From assembly GCA_947685225.1 (NCBI GenBank), contig CANTUV010000012.1, forward strand, positions 2,542,001 to 2,606,000: 64,000 nucleotides of DNA, in the 5' to 3' direction. Shown in pieces: positions 46,450 to 56,660 of the stretch. Numbering within the stretch: the first letter of the stretch is position 1; each line of letters opens with the position of its first letter. A model generated the notes under the pieces. That model was not told the DNA's origin, made no database searches, and was given only the letters and a program-made list of their open reading frames with translations. A program made the position numbers and the translations under genes. The stretch is from Garcia nutans (lineage: Eukaryota; Streptophyta; Magnoliopsida; Malpighiales; Euphorbiaceae).

Positions 46450-49400
46450 TTACTTCTTTACCCCCCTCTCAAACTGTGGACTGATGTGAACAAGTCCCAG
46501 TTTGGACACAAGCGTATGAAATCTCTGAACAGATAGCGATTTGGTGAAGAGATCGGCTAACTGTTGGCTAGTAGATAGGTGAGAAGGCTGTAAAAAACCA
46601 GCTTGGAGTTGGTGGCGAACGACATGGCAGTCGATGTCGATGTGCTTGGTGCGCTCGTGGAAGACTGGATTTGCTGCGATGTGAAGGGCAGCTTGATTGT
46701 CACACCTCAAAGGTATGGGCTTTGTAATTTCTATCCCAAAATCTTTTAAAATTGCATCGATCCATAGTAATTCACATACTGTGTTGGCCATACTGCGATA
46801 TTCAGCCTCTGCTGATGAACGGCTCACAATTGTTTGTTTCTTTGTCTTCCATGAAATGAGGGATTTGCCGAGAAATATACAGTATCCAGTGAGAGACCGG
46901 CGTGTGGTGGAGCATGCTGCCCAGTCAGCGTCGCAGAAGGCAGTAACTTGAAGATCAGAGGCTTTCGAAAAAAATAAGCAAAGATTGGAGCTTTGAGCAA
47001 GATACTTGAGCAGATGAACCGCAGCTTTGAGGTGGCCTTGTCTCGGATCTTGCATGAACTGAGTTAGTTGTTGAACAGAGTGAGTAAGATCTGGGCGTGT
47101 GAACCCCAGATAGAGCAGGCGACCAACCAATCTCCGGTAAGCTTCTGGATCGGGTAAAAGTTGACCCATTTCAGGTATGAGTTTTGTACCCTGTATAAGT
47201 GGTGTGTTTGCTGTGGCTGTGTCTGATATCTGTGCATCTTTGAGTAAGTCTTGAATGAATTTGTTTTGAGATAAGTAAATACCTTCTGGTGTCCTTATTA
47301 TTTCAAGGCCCAAAAAATATTTAGCTAATCCCAGATCCTTGATAGTGAATTTGGTATGTAGCATCGCTTTGACATTGTGAATAAAGCTTTCATTTGTGCT
47401 AGCAAGTAGGACGTCATCAACATAGACTATGAGAATAATGATGTCTGGACCTGTGGTCTTAGTGAAGAGACAATTGTCATTTGTTGATTGCTTAAAACCA
47501 TGTTGCAGAAGTGTCTGAGTGAATTCCTTGTTCCACTGGCGCCCTGCCTGTTTTAAACCATATAGAGATTTATTTAATTTGCAAACCTGCCCTTGCAATG
47601 CTTTAGTATAGCCTTCCGGAGGTTTCATGTAAACTTCCTCATCAATAGTGCCATGTAAATAGGCATTATTGATGTCCAATTGATGTAAGTGCCACCCCTT
47701 TTGAGCTACTAGAGCCAATAATAATCTGACTGTAACCAGTTTAGCCACTGGTGAAAAACTGTCATTGTAGTCCAGTCCCAACTTCTGATTGTATCCCTTT
47801 GCTACCAAACGGGCCTTGTATCGATCAACAATCCCATCTGGTTTATATTTGACCCTGTACACCCACTTGGACCCAATGGCCTTCTTTCCTATTGGTAAAT
47901 CAGTAAGTGTCCATGTGTGGTTATCCTCCAGGGCTTGCAGCTCCTTTTGCATAGCATTTATCCAGTTTTCATCATGAATGGCATGTTTAAATGAGCAAGG
48001 TTCATGGATTTTATTGATATTAGCATGAAATGCAACATGTTCAGGGTGGTATGTGATGTTATGTGTGACATAATCATTTAACCAGTGGGTTTTATGTGTT
48101 TGTCTGCTGCTTCTTCTGGGCTGGTTTGGGGCTGGATTGGGATTAACATTTTGTATGATTTCTATGGTTGATGTGTCTGGTTCAATGGCTGGTGAGTCTG
48201 GTATGATTGTTTCTGGTGGAGAGGATGATATATGTTCTGAAAGAAGGTTTGGAAATTCTAGGATGGAGTTTGTTGGTTCTGTTATTGTTGTATTTTTGTC
48301 AATTTGGTCATAGATACATGTAGGCAATGTGAATGAGGGTATCTTGTTTGTTGGGGTATGATGATAGGGAAAGAAGTCCTCTCTAAAAGTGACATCTCTA
48401 GACACTATGAGTTTCTTAGTGTCTAAGGTATATATTTTGTAACCTTTTGTCTGCGCTGCATAACCCAATATGATACCTGGAACAGCCCTTGAGTCAAACT
48501 TTTTTTTGTCTGGTTTTAAATTTTGAGAGAAGCATAGACAGCCTATAGCTCTAAGATGGTTTAGGTTTGGTGGGTTACCATGGAGTAGCTCATATGGGGT
48601 CTGCCAATTTAGGTGTTCAGAAGGAACCCTATTTGTTAAATATGTGGCTGTTAATAATAGTTCAGACCAAAAAGGTTGTGGCAAATTTGCTTGTATCATT
48701 AAGGCCCTACCTATGTTTAACAAATCTTTGTGTTTTCTCTCAACCCGGCCATTCTGCTGTGGGGTGTAAGGGCATGTGGTTTGGTGGAGAATTCCCTCAT
48801 TTTGGAAGAAAAGTTGGGTTTGGTGGTTTGTGAATTCAGTACCATTATCAGTTCTGAATTTTTTGATTATTTTGCCAAATTGTGTTTTAATTAAGTTTGT
48901 AAAATGAACTATAACCCCATGAGTTTGTTGTTTGCTGTTGAGCATGTACGTCCAGGTATATCTAGAAAAATCATCAACTATTGTTAACATATAGCTTGCT
49001 CCAGTTAATGACTTAACATGATAGGGACCCCAGGTATCCATATGCACCAGATCAAATATGTTCTCAGCTCTACTTGTGCTAACAGGGAATTGTAATCTTT
49101 GTTGTTTAGACTGAGGACAAACATTGCAAATAAAATTGCCTTTATTTATACCATCAACTGTGGTTACATGTTTTTGTCTATTCTCAGATATATGGCCCAG
49201 CCTAGCATGCCACAAATACTTAATATGGCTGTCATGATTGACATTACATGTAAGTGCCCTAGCCATCTGTTTTTGAAGAAAGCTAAATTTGTCTAGATAG
49301 TATAAACCTCCATACTCCTTTCCAACTGCTATGAGGTCATCAGTCTGTAAATCCTGCAGCAGACAATGATCAGGTAAGGTTTTGATTGATATTCTATCTT

Positions 49401-50298
49401 TCTTAGCTAAGGTACTGGCTGAAATCAAGTTGCAATCAAACTTTGGTAGGTATAACACATTCTTCAATGTTAGACTATCATGTAAGGTTACATTCCCAAT
49501 GTGTGTGACCTGTCTATATGTGTTGTCTGGTAGTCTTACTGGTTTTGGTTTGGGTAGTGGTTGGATATGGTCAAATATGGATTTTAGGTGTGTCATGTGA
49601 TTGGTTGCACCACTATCAATTATCCATGTACCTTTATCATTTAAATTAGTACCATTATGTTGAAGAAAGGATAAAATACCTGCAAAAGCTGTAGTGTTTG
49701 CTGCCATATTGTCTGTTAAAGGATCATCATATGCTGCTTTCCCTTTGATGGCTTTCTGCACTTCCCGTTGTACCATTCTGGCTATGCTCTCCTTAATTCC
49801 AGGCTGGTAGGTATGTTCATCATAACTTCTGTTATCATCTGCTTCATCTATGATTGTTACACTGCTGTTTGCCTGAGCTTTCTTTTTCTTCTGACCTTTG
49901 AACCAGTCTGGGTAGCCTATGATTTTAAAACAGCCTGCTCTGGTGTGCCCATTAAGATTGCAGTGATCACAATGTAGATCTGCCTTGTTGATGTAATTTC
50001 CCTTGGTATCCTTCTTCTCATACTTCTGATAAGTATTAGATCCCTGCTTGTTTGCATACATTGCTATTGAATGTTCACTGGATTCATAAATTGGGGATTG
50101 AACCTGCCTTTGTTTTTCTACAGTAACAACCATTGCATAGGCTCTACTAACCTGAGGTAAAGGATCCATAAGTAACACCTGATTTTTCACATTATCATAG
50201 AAGTCATTTAACCCCATCAAAAATTGCATCAAACGGTCTTCATTTTCCATTGCAGACAGATCTAGCAAGGTCACATGTACATCTGTCCAGGGCTCCAC
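46450..50298 (-). CDS. copia polyprotein: gag end, protease, integrase, reverse transcriptase, RNase H
   Basis: An open frame of 1282 codons on the minus strand. Residues 1-100 are the C-terminal part of gag (LSAMENEDRLMQFLMGLN). A CCHC knuckle sits at C110, C113, H118 and C123. The protease has D228-S-G-A-T. The pre-integrase zinc motif is H364, H369, C391, C394. The integrase core shows D421, D484 and E520. The reverse transcriptase has QLDINNAYLHG at 872-882 and YVDD at 959-962. RNase H shows D1123 and SSAEAEYRSM at 1161-1170. All catalytic residues I can place are present. The stop lies 11 bp inside the 3' LTR. The frame has no ATG in the right place at its start because gag begins in another frame upstream. 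Expression would need that frame to be joined. Confidence 0.93.
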   Translation of the reverse strand: MEPWTDVHVTLLDLSAMENEDRLMQFLMGLNDFYDNVKNQVLLMDPLPQVSRAYAMVVTVEKQRQVQSPIYESSEHSIAMYANKQGSNTYQKYEKKDTKGNYINKADLHCDHCNLNGHTRAGCFKIIGYPDWFKGQKKKKAQANSSVTIIDEADDNRSYDEHTYQPGIKESIARMVQREVQKAIKGKAAYDDPLTDNMAANTTAFAGILSFLQHNGTNLNDKGTWIIDSGATNHMTHLKSIFDHIQPLPKPKPVRLPDNTYRQVTHIGNVTLHDSLTLKNVLYLPKFDCNLISASTLAKKDRISIKTLPDHCLLQDLQTDDLIAVGKEYGGLYYLDKFSFLQKQMARALTCNVNHDSHIKYLWHARLGHISENRQKHVTTVDGINKGNFICNVCPQSKQQRLQFPVSTSRAENIFDLVHMDTWGPYHVKSLTGASYMLTIVDDFSRYTWTYMLNSKQQTHGVIVHFTNLIKTQFGKIIKKFRTDNGTEFTNHQTQLFFQNEGILHQTTCPYTPQQNGRVERKHKDLLNIGRALMIQANLPQPFWSELLLTATYLTNRVPSEHLNWQTPYELLHGNPPNLNHLRAIGCLCFSQNLKPDKKKFDSRAVPGIILGYAAQTKGYKIYTLDTKKLIVSRDVTFREDFFPYHHTPTNKIPSFTLPTCIYDQIDKNTTITEPTNSILEFPNLLSEHISSSPPETIIPDSPAIEPDTSTIEIIQNVNPNPAPNQPRRSSRQTHKTHWLNDYVTHNITYHPEHVAFHANINKIHEPCSFKHAIHDENWINAMQKELQALEDNHTWTLTDLPIGKKAIGSKWVYRVKYKPDGIVDRYKARLVAKGYNQKLGLDYNDSFSPVAKLVTVRLLLALVAQKGWHLHQLDINNAYLHGTIDEEVYMKPPEGYTKALQGQVCKLNKSLYGLKQAGRQWNKEFTQTLLQHGFKQSTNDNCLFTKTTGPDIIILIVYVDDVLLASTNESFIHNVKAMLHTKFTIKDLGLAKYFLGLEIIRTPEGIYLSQNKFIQDLLKDAQISDTATANTPLIQGTKLIPEMGQLLPDPEAYRRLVGRLLYLGFTRPDLTHSVQQLTQFMQDPRQGHLKAAVHLLKYLAQSSNLCLFFSKASDLQVTAFCDADWAACSTTRRSLTGYCIFLGKSLISWKTKKQTIVSRSSAEAEYRSMANTVCELLWIDAILKDFGIEITKPIPLRCDNQAALHIAANPVFHERTKHIDIDCHVVRHQLQAGFLQPSHLSTSQQLADLFTKSLSVQRFHTLVSKLGLVHISPQFERGVKK

Positions 50299-50797
50299 AG
50301 TTGCATTTAGGCAATGGTTTCAAGCAGGTAAGTTCATCCCAAAGCTTTTTCATCTTGTTGTAATAAGTAGAAACAGGGCTGTTTCCTTGATTCATGCTGG
50401 ATATATCTTTGCAGAGTTGATAAATTAATGGACCGTTTGCTTCTCCATATCTGGTGGCTATTTCATCCCACAATTCCTTTGCACTATTAGCATAGAGAAA
50501 TGCTTCTGAAATTTCAGGTGAGATTGAATTTAAAATCCAGGAGGTAACCATATTGTCTATCTTAACCCATTTTTTAAGCATGGGTGAGTTAAGTCTAGGT
50601 TTTGGTTCTTCTCCATTGACAAATCCATATTTATCCCTAGCTTTTAACGCAATCATCATGGATCTGCGCCAAGATAAAAAGTTGCGTTCATTGAGTGAAA
50701 TTGTTACCAGGTTGGTGGTTGAGCTATCTGAGTTGTTTATTTTATATGCATCGGATTCTTCATTTCCAGCTTGTTGATCTTGTGGTGTGTCTGTCAT
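50240..50797 (-). CDS. copia gag N-terminal part, frame-separated from pol
   Basis: Starts MTDTPQDQQAGNEESDAYKI and contains NERNFLSWRRSMMIALKARD, MVTSWILNSISPEI, ELWDEIATRYGEANGPLIYQ and CNCGALDRCTCDLARSV: the UBN2/DUF4219-type gag of plant copia elements. The frame ends at 50240-50242, overlapping the long polyprotein frame by about 60 bp. The protein sequence passes naturally from CTCDLARSV into SAMENEDRLMQ only with a one-base change of frame near 50260. Plant copias normally use one frame, so this is probably a single indel in a young element. Confidence 0.88.
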   Translation of the reverse strand: MTDTPQDQQAGNEESDAYKINNSDSSTTNLVTISLNERNFLSWRRSMMIALKARDKYGFVNGEEPKPRLNSPMLKKWVKIDNMVTSWILNSISPEISEAFLYANSAKELWDEIATRYGEANGPLIYQLCKDISSMNQGNSPVSTYYNKMKKLWDELTCLKPLPKCNCGALDRCTCDLARSVCNGK

Positions 50798-50860
50798 TGT
50801 TTTGATTTGGGTTTTAATTTCAGGTGGTTGATGGTGATTTTAGATCTGGATCTGGTATTC

Positions 50861-50874
50861 CCGCTTTGATACCA
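50861..50874 (-). promoter_or_regulatory. primer binding site of the young copia
   Basis: Reads TGGTATCAAAGCGG on the minus strand, immediately after the LTR end CTTCA. It differs from the usual TGGTATCAGAGC by one base in the first twelve. Confidence 0.8.
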
Positions 50875-51999
50875 TGAAGAGTTTTTGGGTATTTGAGAGA
50901 AATCAATTTGATTCTCTTCCCACGCTTTTTATTGATTTGTGTACTGTATATTTATATACAATTGTATGCTTACTCTGCTCCTATCTGTACAATATATTAC
51001 TCTACTTACACAAGTGAAGTGTGTAAAATATAAACGGGTTGTGTTAGGCCCATGGATACATATGTAAACATAATTTTGTACCCTAGCAGCTGCTCACTTC
51101 TTCATCCTTCGTTCTTACTTCTTTAAAAATACATCATCCCGAATATGATGCCCAGCACCCTCATTATCTTCCCAGTAATTCGTCCTTTCTCCATCAAGAT
51201 ATCTATCGACAATGTAAAGATCACCACAAGACTCAACCAAATTCTTCCTATTACCGCAACCATATAGAGGAGGGCAATATTGAATCAAATTCAATGAAGA
51301 ATCAATCCAAAAAACATTTCCACCTCTATCAACAACATAGATTTGTCCTTTGAAAACTATAATATCATCGTAAGTAAAATTCCTCTTATCTAAAAGAGTC
51401 CAATTCTCATCCCCATATCTCCAATAACCCAATTTTCCTTTATGGAAGATAGCAATAAGACCAAAATCAGTGGTAGTAATACTACTACTCGTAGTAGTAT
51501 GTGGAAAAAGAACAACTTTATTAATATCCGAAACAGGACCACCACCCCTTTTAAGAGTAAAAGCTTTAGCCAATTCAATCAAGCGAAAGTTCAATAAATT
51601 CAACAATTTTGGGGAATTACCCGGAGAAATTTTAATTTGGCGATTTGAAAGTGGAATCAAAAGTTGCATTTCGCCTTCAGTTGACTCTTCCACTTTAGTT
51701 AACCACACCATGGAAGAAGAATTAGAGATTGAATTGTGATCGACCTGTTCGAGACGACAAATGGTTATAGGAGAAAGGAAAGCTTCTGTAGATATTGGGC
51801 GAGGAAGCTTGAGAGTAAGGAAAGGGGTTCGCCGGAAAGAAGGAGAAACAGAGGAACGCCATGAAGTGCAGACAGATCGGAATCGATAAACGTCGATGCA
51901 AGAATCGAGATGTTTTCCGATGATTACAAGCAATTCTTTTGGAAGATCAGCCCACCCGTTGCGACTCATCTCTCTGTGTTCAGTTTCGTAGATGGCCCG

Positions 52000-52584
52000 T
52001 GAATGTGGTTAGTTGTTACTTTTGAGTTCCGCGATCAACGGAGTCTTTTATTTTTCCCAACCCAACAAACACGATGACTCTGGTCACCGGTATTGGGCCT
52101 TTTATTGGGCTAACGTTCTGTTAGTCAAGTAGCCAACTTCATGAGTTTAAAAAAGGGCAAATTACACCAAATACGCAATGCAATTTTACCTTTTCAATTA
52201 TACGGAGGTCGCAATTTTTTTTTTTTTCAAATATACGACAGTCGGGTGTTTTTTTTTCCTTTTGAATTTTTTCAACGTCATTTATTTTTTATTTTTTCTG
52301 CATTTTTTCATTTTTTTAATTTTTAATTAATATTTATATTTTTTTATTCATAAATATTTTTTTTATTTTTATATTCTCATTATACTTATAAAAAAATAAA
52401 TATAAACATAACATATCCACAACATAACATAATACATATAAAATCAACAGTAACATATCTATAACATATATAAAATATATCTACAACATATCCACGATAT
52501 ATACACTATAATTAATCAATTTATAAAAGCTAAAAGACACATATCTATAACATATATATTATAATTGAACAATATATAAAGATT
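52000..52584. other. intergenic region upstream of the F-box gene
   Basis: Holds the presumptive promoter of the F-box gene (minus strand, from 51970). The rest is T-rich sequence with homopolymer runs and repeated CATAACATATC-like units at about 52400-52560. No genes seen. Confidence 0.5.
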
Positions 52585-53165
52585 CACTATAAAAAAAATA
52601 TAAATTAGCAATGAAAAGTAGCGATGGATAAACTTTCGTGGCTAAATAGTGACAGACTTGCGACAAAAATAAATCAGCTACCAATTAGCGATGAATTTAG
52701 CGACAAAATCAATCTGTAGCTAAATTCGTCCCTAAATTTAGCGCCTTAAATTTAGTAACAGTCCAAAAATATTCGACGCTAATGATAGCGACAACTGATG
52801 GTACCAAATTTTTAGCGACAGAATAAAATTTTCATCATTAAAAATTCTGAAAAAAAATTATCGCTAATAATTAAAATTTTTAATTTTAACTTATAAAAAT
52901 AATTAGCGACGAAAATTATTCGTCGCTAAAACTTAAAATAAATTAATAAAAAAGAAAAAATAGCGATGGTAAGTATCCGTCGCTAATGTTGAATATCTAA
53001 AAATTTGGGGGATTTCATGGTGAAAATTTAGTGACATAGCATATTCCATAGCTAATGAGTATTTAAAAAAAAAGGTGGACTTTTTATGCGATTTTTTAGC
53101 GACAGAACTGAATCAGTAGCTAATTCGTCGCTAATCAGTCGCTAAAATTCAAAAATTTATTTTTA
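52585..53165. mobile_element. CACTA (En/Spm-type) transposon terminus with subterminal repeats
   Basis: CACTATAAAAAAAATA at 52585 fits a CACTA terminal inverted repeat. The next 560 bp carries many copies of TAGCGAC / GTCGCTA and variants in both orientations, for example near 52690, 52755, 52815, 52910, 52925, 52955, 53100 and 53130. Dense short subterminal repeats of this type are the binding sites of CACTA transposases. No opposite TAGTG end and no transposase gene were found before the LTR at 53567, so only one end remains. Confidence 0.7.
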
Positions 53166-53169
53166 AACT

Positions 53170-53566
53170 TACCAACTAACATTTCTTCCCTCTATTTCTT
53201 TCTTCTTTCTCTCTACATTTCATTTTTTTCTTTCTTCTTTATTTTTCTTTCTCTCTTTCTTTCTTTCTTTCTTTCTTTCTTATTTTTTATTTTTATTTTT
53301 TATTTTTTTCTTCTTTCACATTCTTCTTTCTTTATTCTTTTTCATTTTTCTATCATTCTTCTTCCTCCTTCTAACTTCTTCTCTCTCCTTTTTTTTCCAT
53401 TTTTATTTATTTCTTCTTCCTCCTTATTTCTTCTTTCTCCTTCTTATTCCTCCTTTCTCTTTCTTCTTTCTCCTTCTTCTTTCTTGTTCCTCCTTATTTC
53501 TTCTTTCTTCTTTCTTCTTTCTTCTTCCTCCTTATATCTTCTTCCTCCTTTCTCTTTTTTCTTTCT
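53170..53566. repeat. homopyrimidine tract (TTC/TCC-rich)
   Basis: Nearly 400 bp of almost pure C/T on the plus strand with units TTCTTT, TTCTTCCTCC and TTTCTTTC, including (TTTC)n at 53248-53280. It separates the CACTA fragment from the Athila LTR. It may be expanded microsatellite DNA at the element junction. Confidence 0.85.
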
Positions 53567-55151
53567 TGATAAGTGTAAATTTACCTTATATTTTTTATTA
53601 GATTTATGCACGTAATTAACTTAAATTAATTTGTTCTAAGCTTATTCATATGTTTTTATTTCATTATTCTTGAATTAAGCTTAGTTTAAATTAATTTCTT
53701 GTAATTGTGTATAAGCTGGAATTTTTGACAGAATTAAACTTTCAGAGCTTCAAAAAAAAATTTTGGTGATTGTAAAGCACAAATTTGAAAAAGTGGTCTT
53801 CATAAAGTTGATAGAGGACATCTCGTGCTTTCCAAAGAGGTCTAATTTGTTAAATTCTGAGTTTTTTTGTGCCTCCAACTAAAAAGTCAAAATTGAGCTT
53901 TAATTTTAAAAGCAGCAGTCCAGTCCATACCACTCGGAGTAAATGGGTCATAATTGGGGCGTCTGAAGTTCTAATGAGGTGATTCAAAAGCCTGATATCA
54001 TCTAATCTTCTGGGGATATAATTTTACTGAAGGAGTCAATTGGAGATAAGGAGGATATCTGATAGAAAGTCAATTTTGAATTTTGAATTTGAATTTTGAA
54101 TAAACAAAAGCTGGGTAGGAATAGGAGTTTAATTTAAAGAAGCTACCTATAGTTTCACAAGGGGGACGTGAACAGTAACCAAAGGGGGACTAGATGCAAT
54201 ATCCTAATACATTTATTCATCTTTTGAAGGGAAAAAATTAGTTTTTCACCATTGGGAGATTAAAGGAAGAGAAAATTTGGGCTTAAGTACAACTTCATCA
54301 TCTCTACGAGAATATTCATCAATCTAGTTTAAACTTTTCTATTTTAGTTTATGTTTTATTTAATGTCTTTGTTTTATTATTGATTTGCATATTGGGATTA
54401 TGAATATCATGTTTATTTTCTTAAATTCTATATTTTTTATGTTTAATTTAGTTATGAGTAACTAATCCCTTTGTGGGATTAGGTGAATTTGGATGTTTAA
54501 ACTTTGGGTTTAATTATAATCTATTAAAATACATAGATTGATTATCTTTTATCCTTAATTTAATGATTTTGGTTTAATTGATTAGTAATTGTTTGGTCAC
54601 CAATTGTTAAATCTAAAGAATCATATAAAATACGAAAGTTGAATGTGATTTTTGACGTGGAATCATCAACATTGAGTAATTAGTTTAGAGATAAATTAAT
54701 TGTTTAAGGATCCAGAATCGATATCTTGATTTAATTAAATTAGACATTGATTATTTGACATGAGAATAATAATTTAATCATTGCCCTATTATATTCCCCT
54801 TGCTTGAGAGGAAAATTGATGAATTAAGTGATATTGGATATCTTGAAATTAAGAATTGAACTTTAATTCTTCATTAATTACACCCACGGTAAAAATCCAA
54901 TAAAATCTAATACTACTCATTTATCATTGATTATTTGAACACCTAGTTTAGAGTAATTGACTTGGATAGATTTAGATTAATTAGGTAAAATTAAACTATT
55001 ACAATTTGCTAATTTTTAGATAATAGTTACATTGAATTTTAGTTAATTAAATTGTTCCTTCCCTGTGGGATCGATTCTTACTATCACTATATTACTTATT
55101 ACGAACCACGCACTTGCGGATTTAAAATCGATAGACATAAATCAACCAACA
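53567..55151 (+). repeat. 5' LTR of Athila-type Ty3/gypsy element
   Basis: Begins TGATAAGTGTAAATTTACC and ends CAACCAACA, about 1585 bp, followed after six bases by the primer site. A second, diverged LTR of the family is at 2330-3660 on the other strand. The 3' LTR of this element is not in the window. Confidence 0.85.
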
Positions 55152-55157
55152 GATTTC

Positions 55158-55175
55158 TGGCGCCGTTGCCGGGGA
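55158..55175 (+). promoter_or_regulatory. primer binding site, tRNA-Asp
   Basis: TGGCGCCGTTGCCGGGGA is the complement of the 3' end of plant tRNA-Asp plus CCA, the primer used by Athila- and Tat-lineage elements. Confidence 0.92.
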
Positions 55176-55267
55176 AGGAAAAATTAATTTGATAACAGTA
55201 AGTTTAAAAAGACTATTAATTTAAAATTTATGTTAATTGTTTCCATTTACTTTTCTGCAGGAATTAT

Positions 55268-56660
55268 ATGCGCTGTAACAGGCAAGAAATATTAGAAGAA
55301 TATAATTCTAAAATTGAGAAGCAGTGCAGAGAGAATAACAGAGCAAGGAAAGAGAGGCTTTGGTTAAAAAGAGAAGAAAGGGAACAAATTCGAGCACAGG
55401 AGTCTCTCGAAACAGAAAGTAGAATTGATCTAGAAGAAGCTACTAACGAAGAAGTTAACATGGCGGATCCACAAGATCAACTTCAACCAAGAAACCTAAC
55501 TTTGAGAGAACATGTCATGCCTAATACTCAAATTGGGTTAAGCATCACTCGACCTGCAGTGAATGCTAATAATTTTGAACTTAAACTAGCTCTCACCAAC
55601 ATGGCTCAACAACAGCTTTCTATGGCTTGAACTAGGAAGATGTTATTGCTCACTTGGCAAATTTTCTAAAAGTTTGTGACACGATCAAGATGAATGGAGT
55701 AAGTGATGATGCAATTAGGCTACGCCTTTTCCCTTTCTCATTAAAGGACAAGGCAAAGGTTTGGTTACAAGGTCAAGTTGCTGGAACTTTAACCTTATGG
55801 GATGAACTTTCTAAGGGATTTTTGGCAAAGTACTTTCTACCAGGAAAAATTTCAAAATTCAAAAATAACATCACCATTTTTGTGCAGTTTGATGGAGAGT
55901 CATTATTTGAAGCATGAGAGAGATTCAAATACCTTCAAAGGAGGTACCCTCACCATGGGATTTCAGAATATTTGATTATTCAGACATTTTATAATGGGAT
56001 AATAGGACCATTAAGAAGTACAATTGATGCAGCTGCTAGAGTTGCTCTAATGAATAAAAATACAGCTGAAGCATTGGAATTGCTTAAATCTATGGTGGCA
56101 AATAATTAACATTGGTCTAGTGAGAGGGTTTTTACCTAAGAAGGTAGTTGGTGTGCATGAAGTTGATGGAATTTCACTACTTACAGCTAAGGTTGATGCC
56201 TGAGCCAAGAAGCTGGAACATGTTAATCTCACTACTGCAAGTTGTGAAGGGTGTGGCGGAAACCACCAAAATTTTGAATGTCAAGCTCAAGAATAAGTAC
56301 GTTTTGGGGCCAATCAAAATAGAGCTCAATAAATGTCTTATGGAAACACATACAATCCTAGTTAGAGAAACCATCCTAATTTGTCTTGGGGTGGCAATCA
56401 AGGCAATCAAGAAAACCAAGGCAACCAATTCAATCAAAGAGGAATGTATCAACTACCATTTCCTAATCGGGGTCAAGGTCAAGCTAATTACCAAGATAAC
56501 AAGAATGGATATGCCTTAGAAAAATTTATTACTATTTCTAGTGAGAGGTTTGACAAATTAGATAAGCATTGTGATCGATTAGAAGTAAGGATAGATCAAA
56601 TTACAAGTCAAATAAGGAACCTTGAAGTGCAAATTGGGCAAATAGCTAGCTCTTCTAATC
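55268..56660 (+). pseudogene. Athila gag
   Basis: Starts MRCNRQEILEEYNSKIEKQC and an Arg/Glu-rich coiled stretch; stop at 55628-55630. It then continues in another frame with the retrotransposon gag domain: AHLANFLKVCDTIKMNGVSD, LRLFPFSLKDKAKVWLQG and WDELSKGFLAKYF. A stop replaces Trp in SLFEA*ERFKYLQRRYPHHG at 55915-55917. Further remnants include a zinc-knuckle-like C.GCGGNH..F.C stretch near 56240-56290 and the Asn/Gln-rich GNQGNQENQGNQFNQRG region. It ends in the coiled RIDQITSQIRNLEVQIGQI. Confidence 0.85.

Larger units (their letters stand above)
46210..51125 (-). mobile_element. Ty1/copia LTR retrotransposon, very young, nearly intact
   Basis: Two 251-bp LTRs (46210-46460 and 50875-51125) differ at one position that I could find (G/T near 46376/51041). 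Target duplications AAAAT lie at 46205-46209 and 51126-51130. On the minus strand the 5' LTR (50875-51125) is followed directly by the primer site TGGTATCAAAGCGGG, a variant of the tRNA-iMet site. The polypurine tract GAGAGGGGGG precedes the 3' LTR. The LTR begins TAAAG rather than TG and ends CTTCA. It interrupts the F-box gene at 45888-51969. Confidence 0.94.
45888..51969 (-). pseudogene. DUF295 (SKIP23/KIB-type) F-box gene split by a young copia element
   Basis: F-box protein of the SKIP23/KIB group, expected to recruit substrates to an SCF ubiquitin ligase. The first part (51969 to 51126) starts MSRNGWADLPKELLVIIG, continues with the F-box core YRFRSVCTSWRSSV, and has WLTKVEES, DENWTLLDKRNFTYDDI, GQIYVVDRGG, FWIDSS and LVESCGDLYIVDRYL. 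The second part (46209 to 45888) continues in the same frame with RCRSNTIDIKVYKLDEEWGE, WVDVKSLGDRVFVVG, FSVSAKEF, GNCIYFTDPNDEY and ends LKPLPQLA. Removing the copia element and one AAAAT copy leaves an uninterrupted frame of about 390 codons, normal for the family. It is the best-preserved member of the local DUF295 series. As it stands, translation ends 2-3 codons into the LTR. Confidence 0.88.

Noticed and set aside
48567..48833. Open frame of 88 codons on the plus strand
   Set aside because: Shadow of the copia integrase encoded on the other strand.
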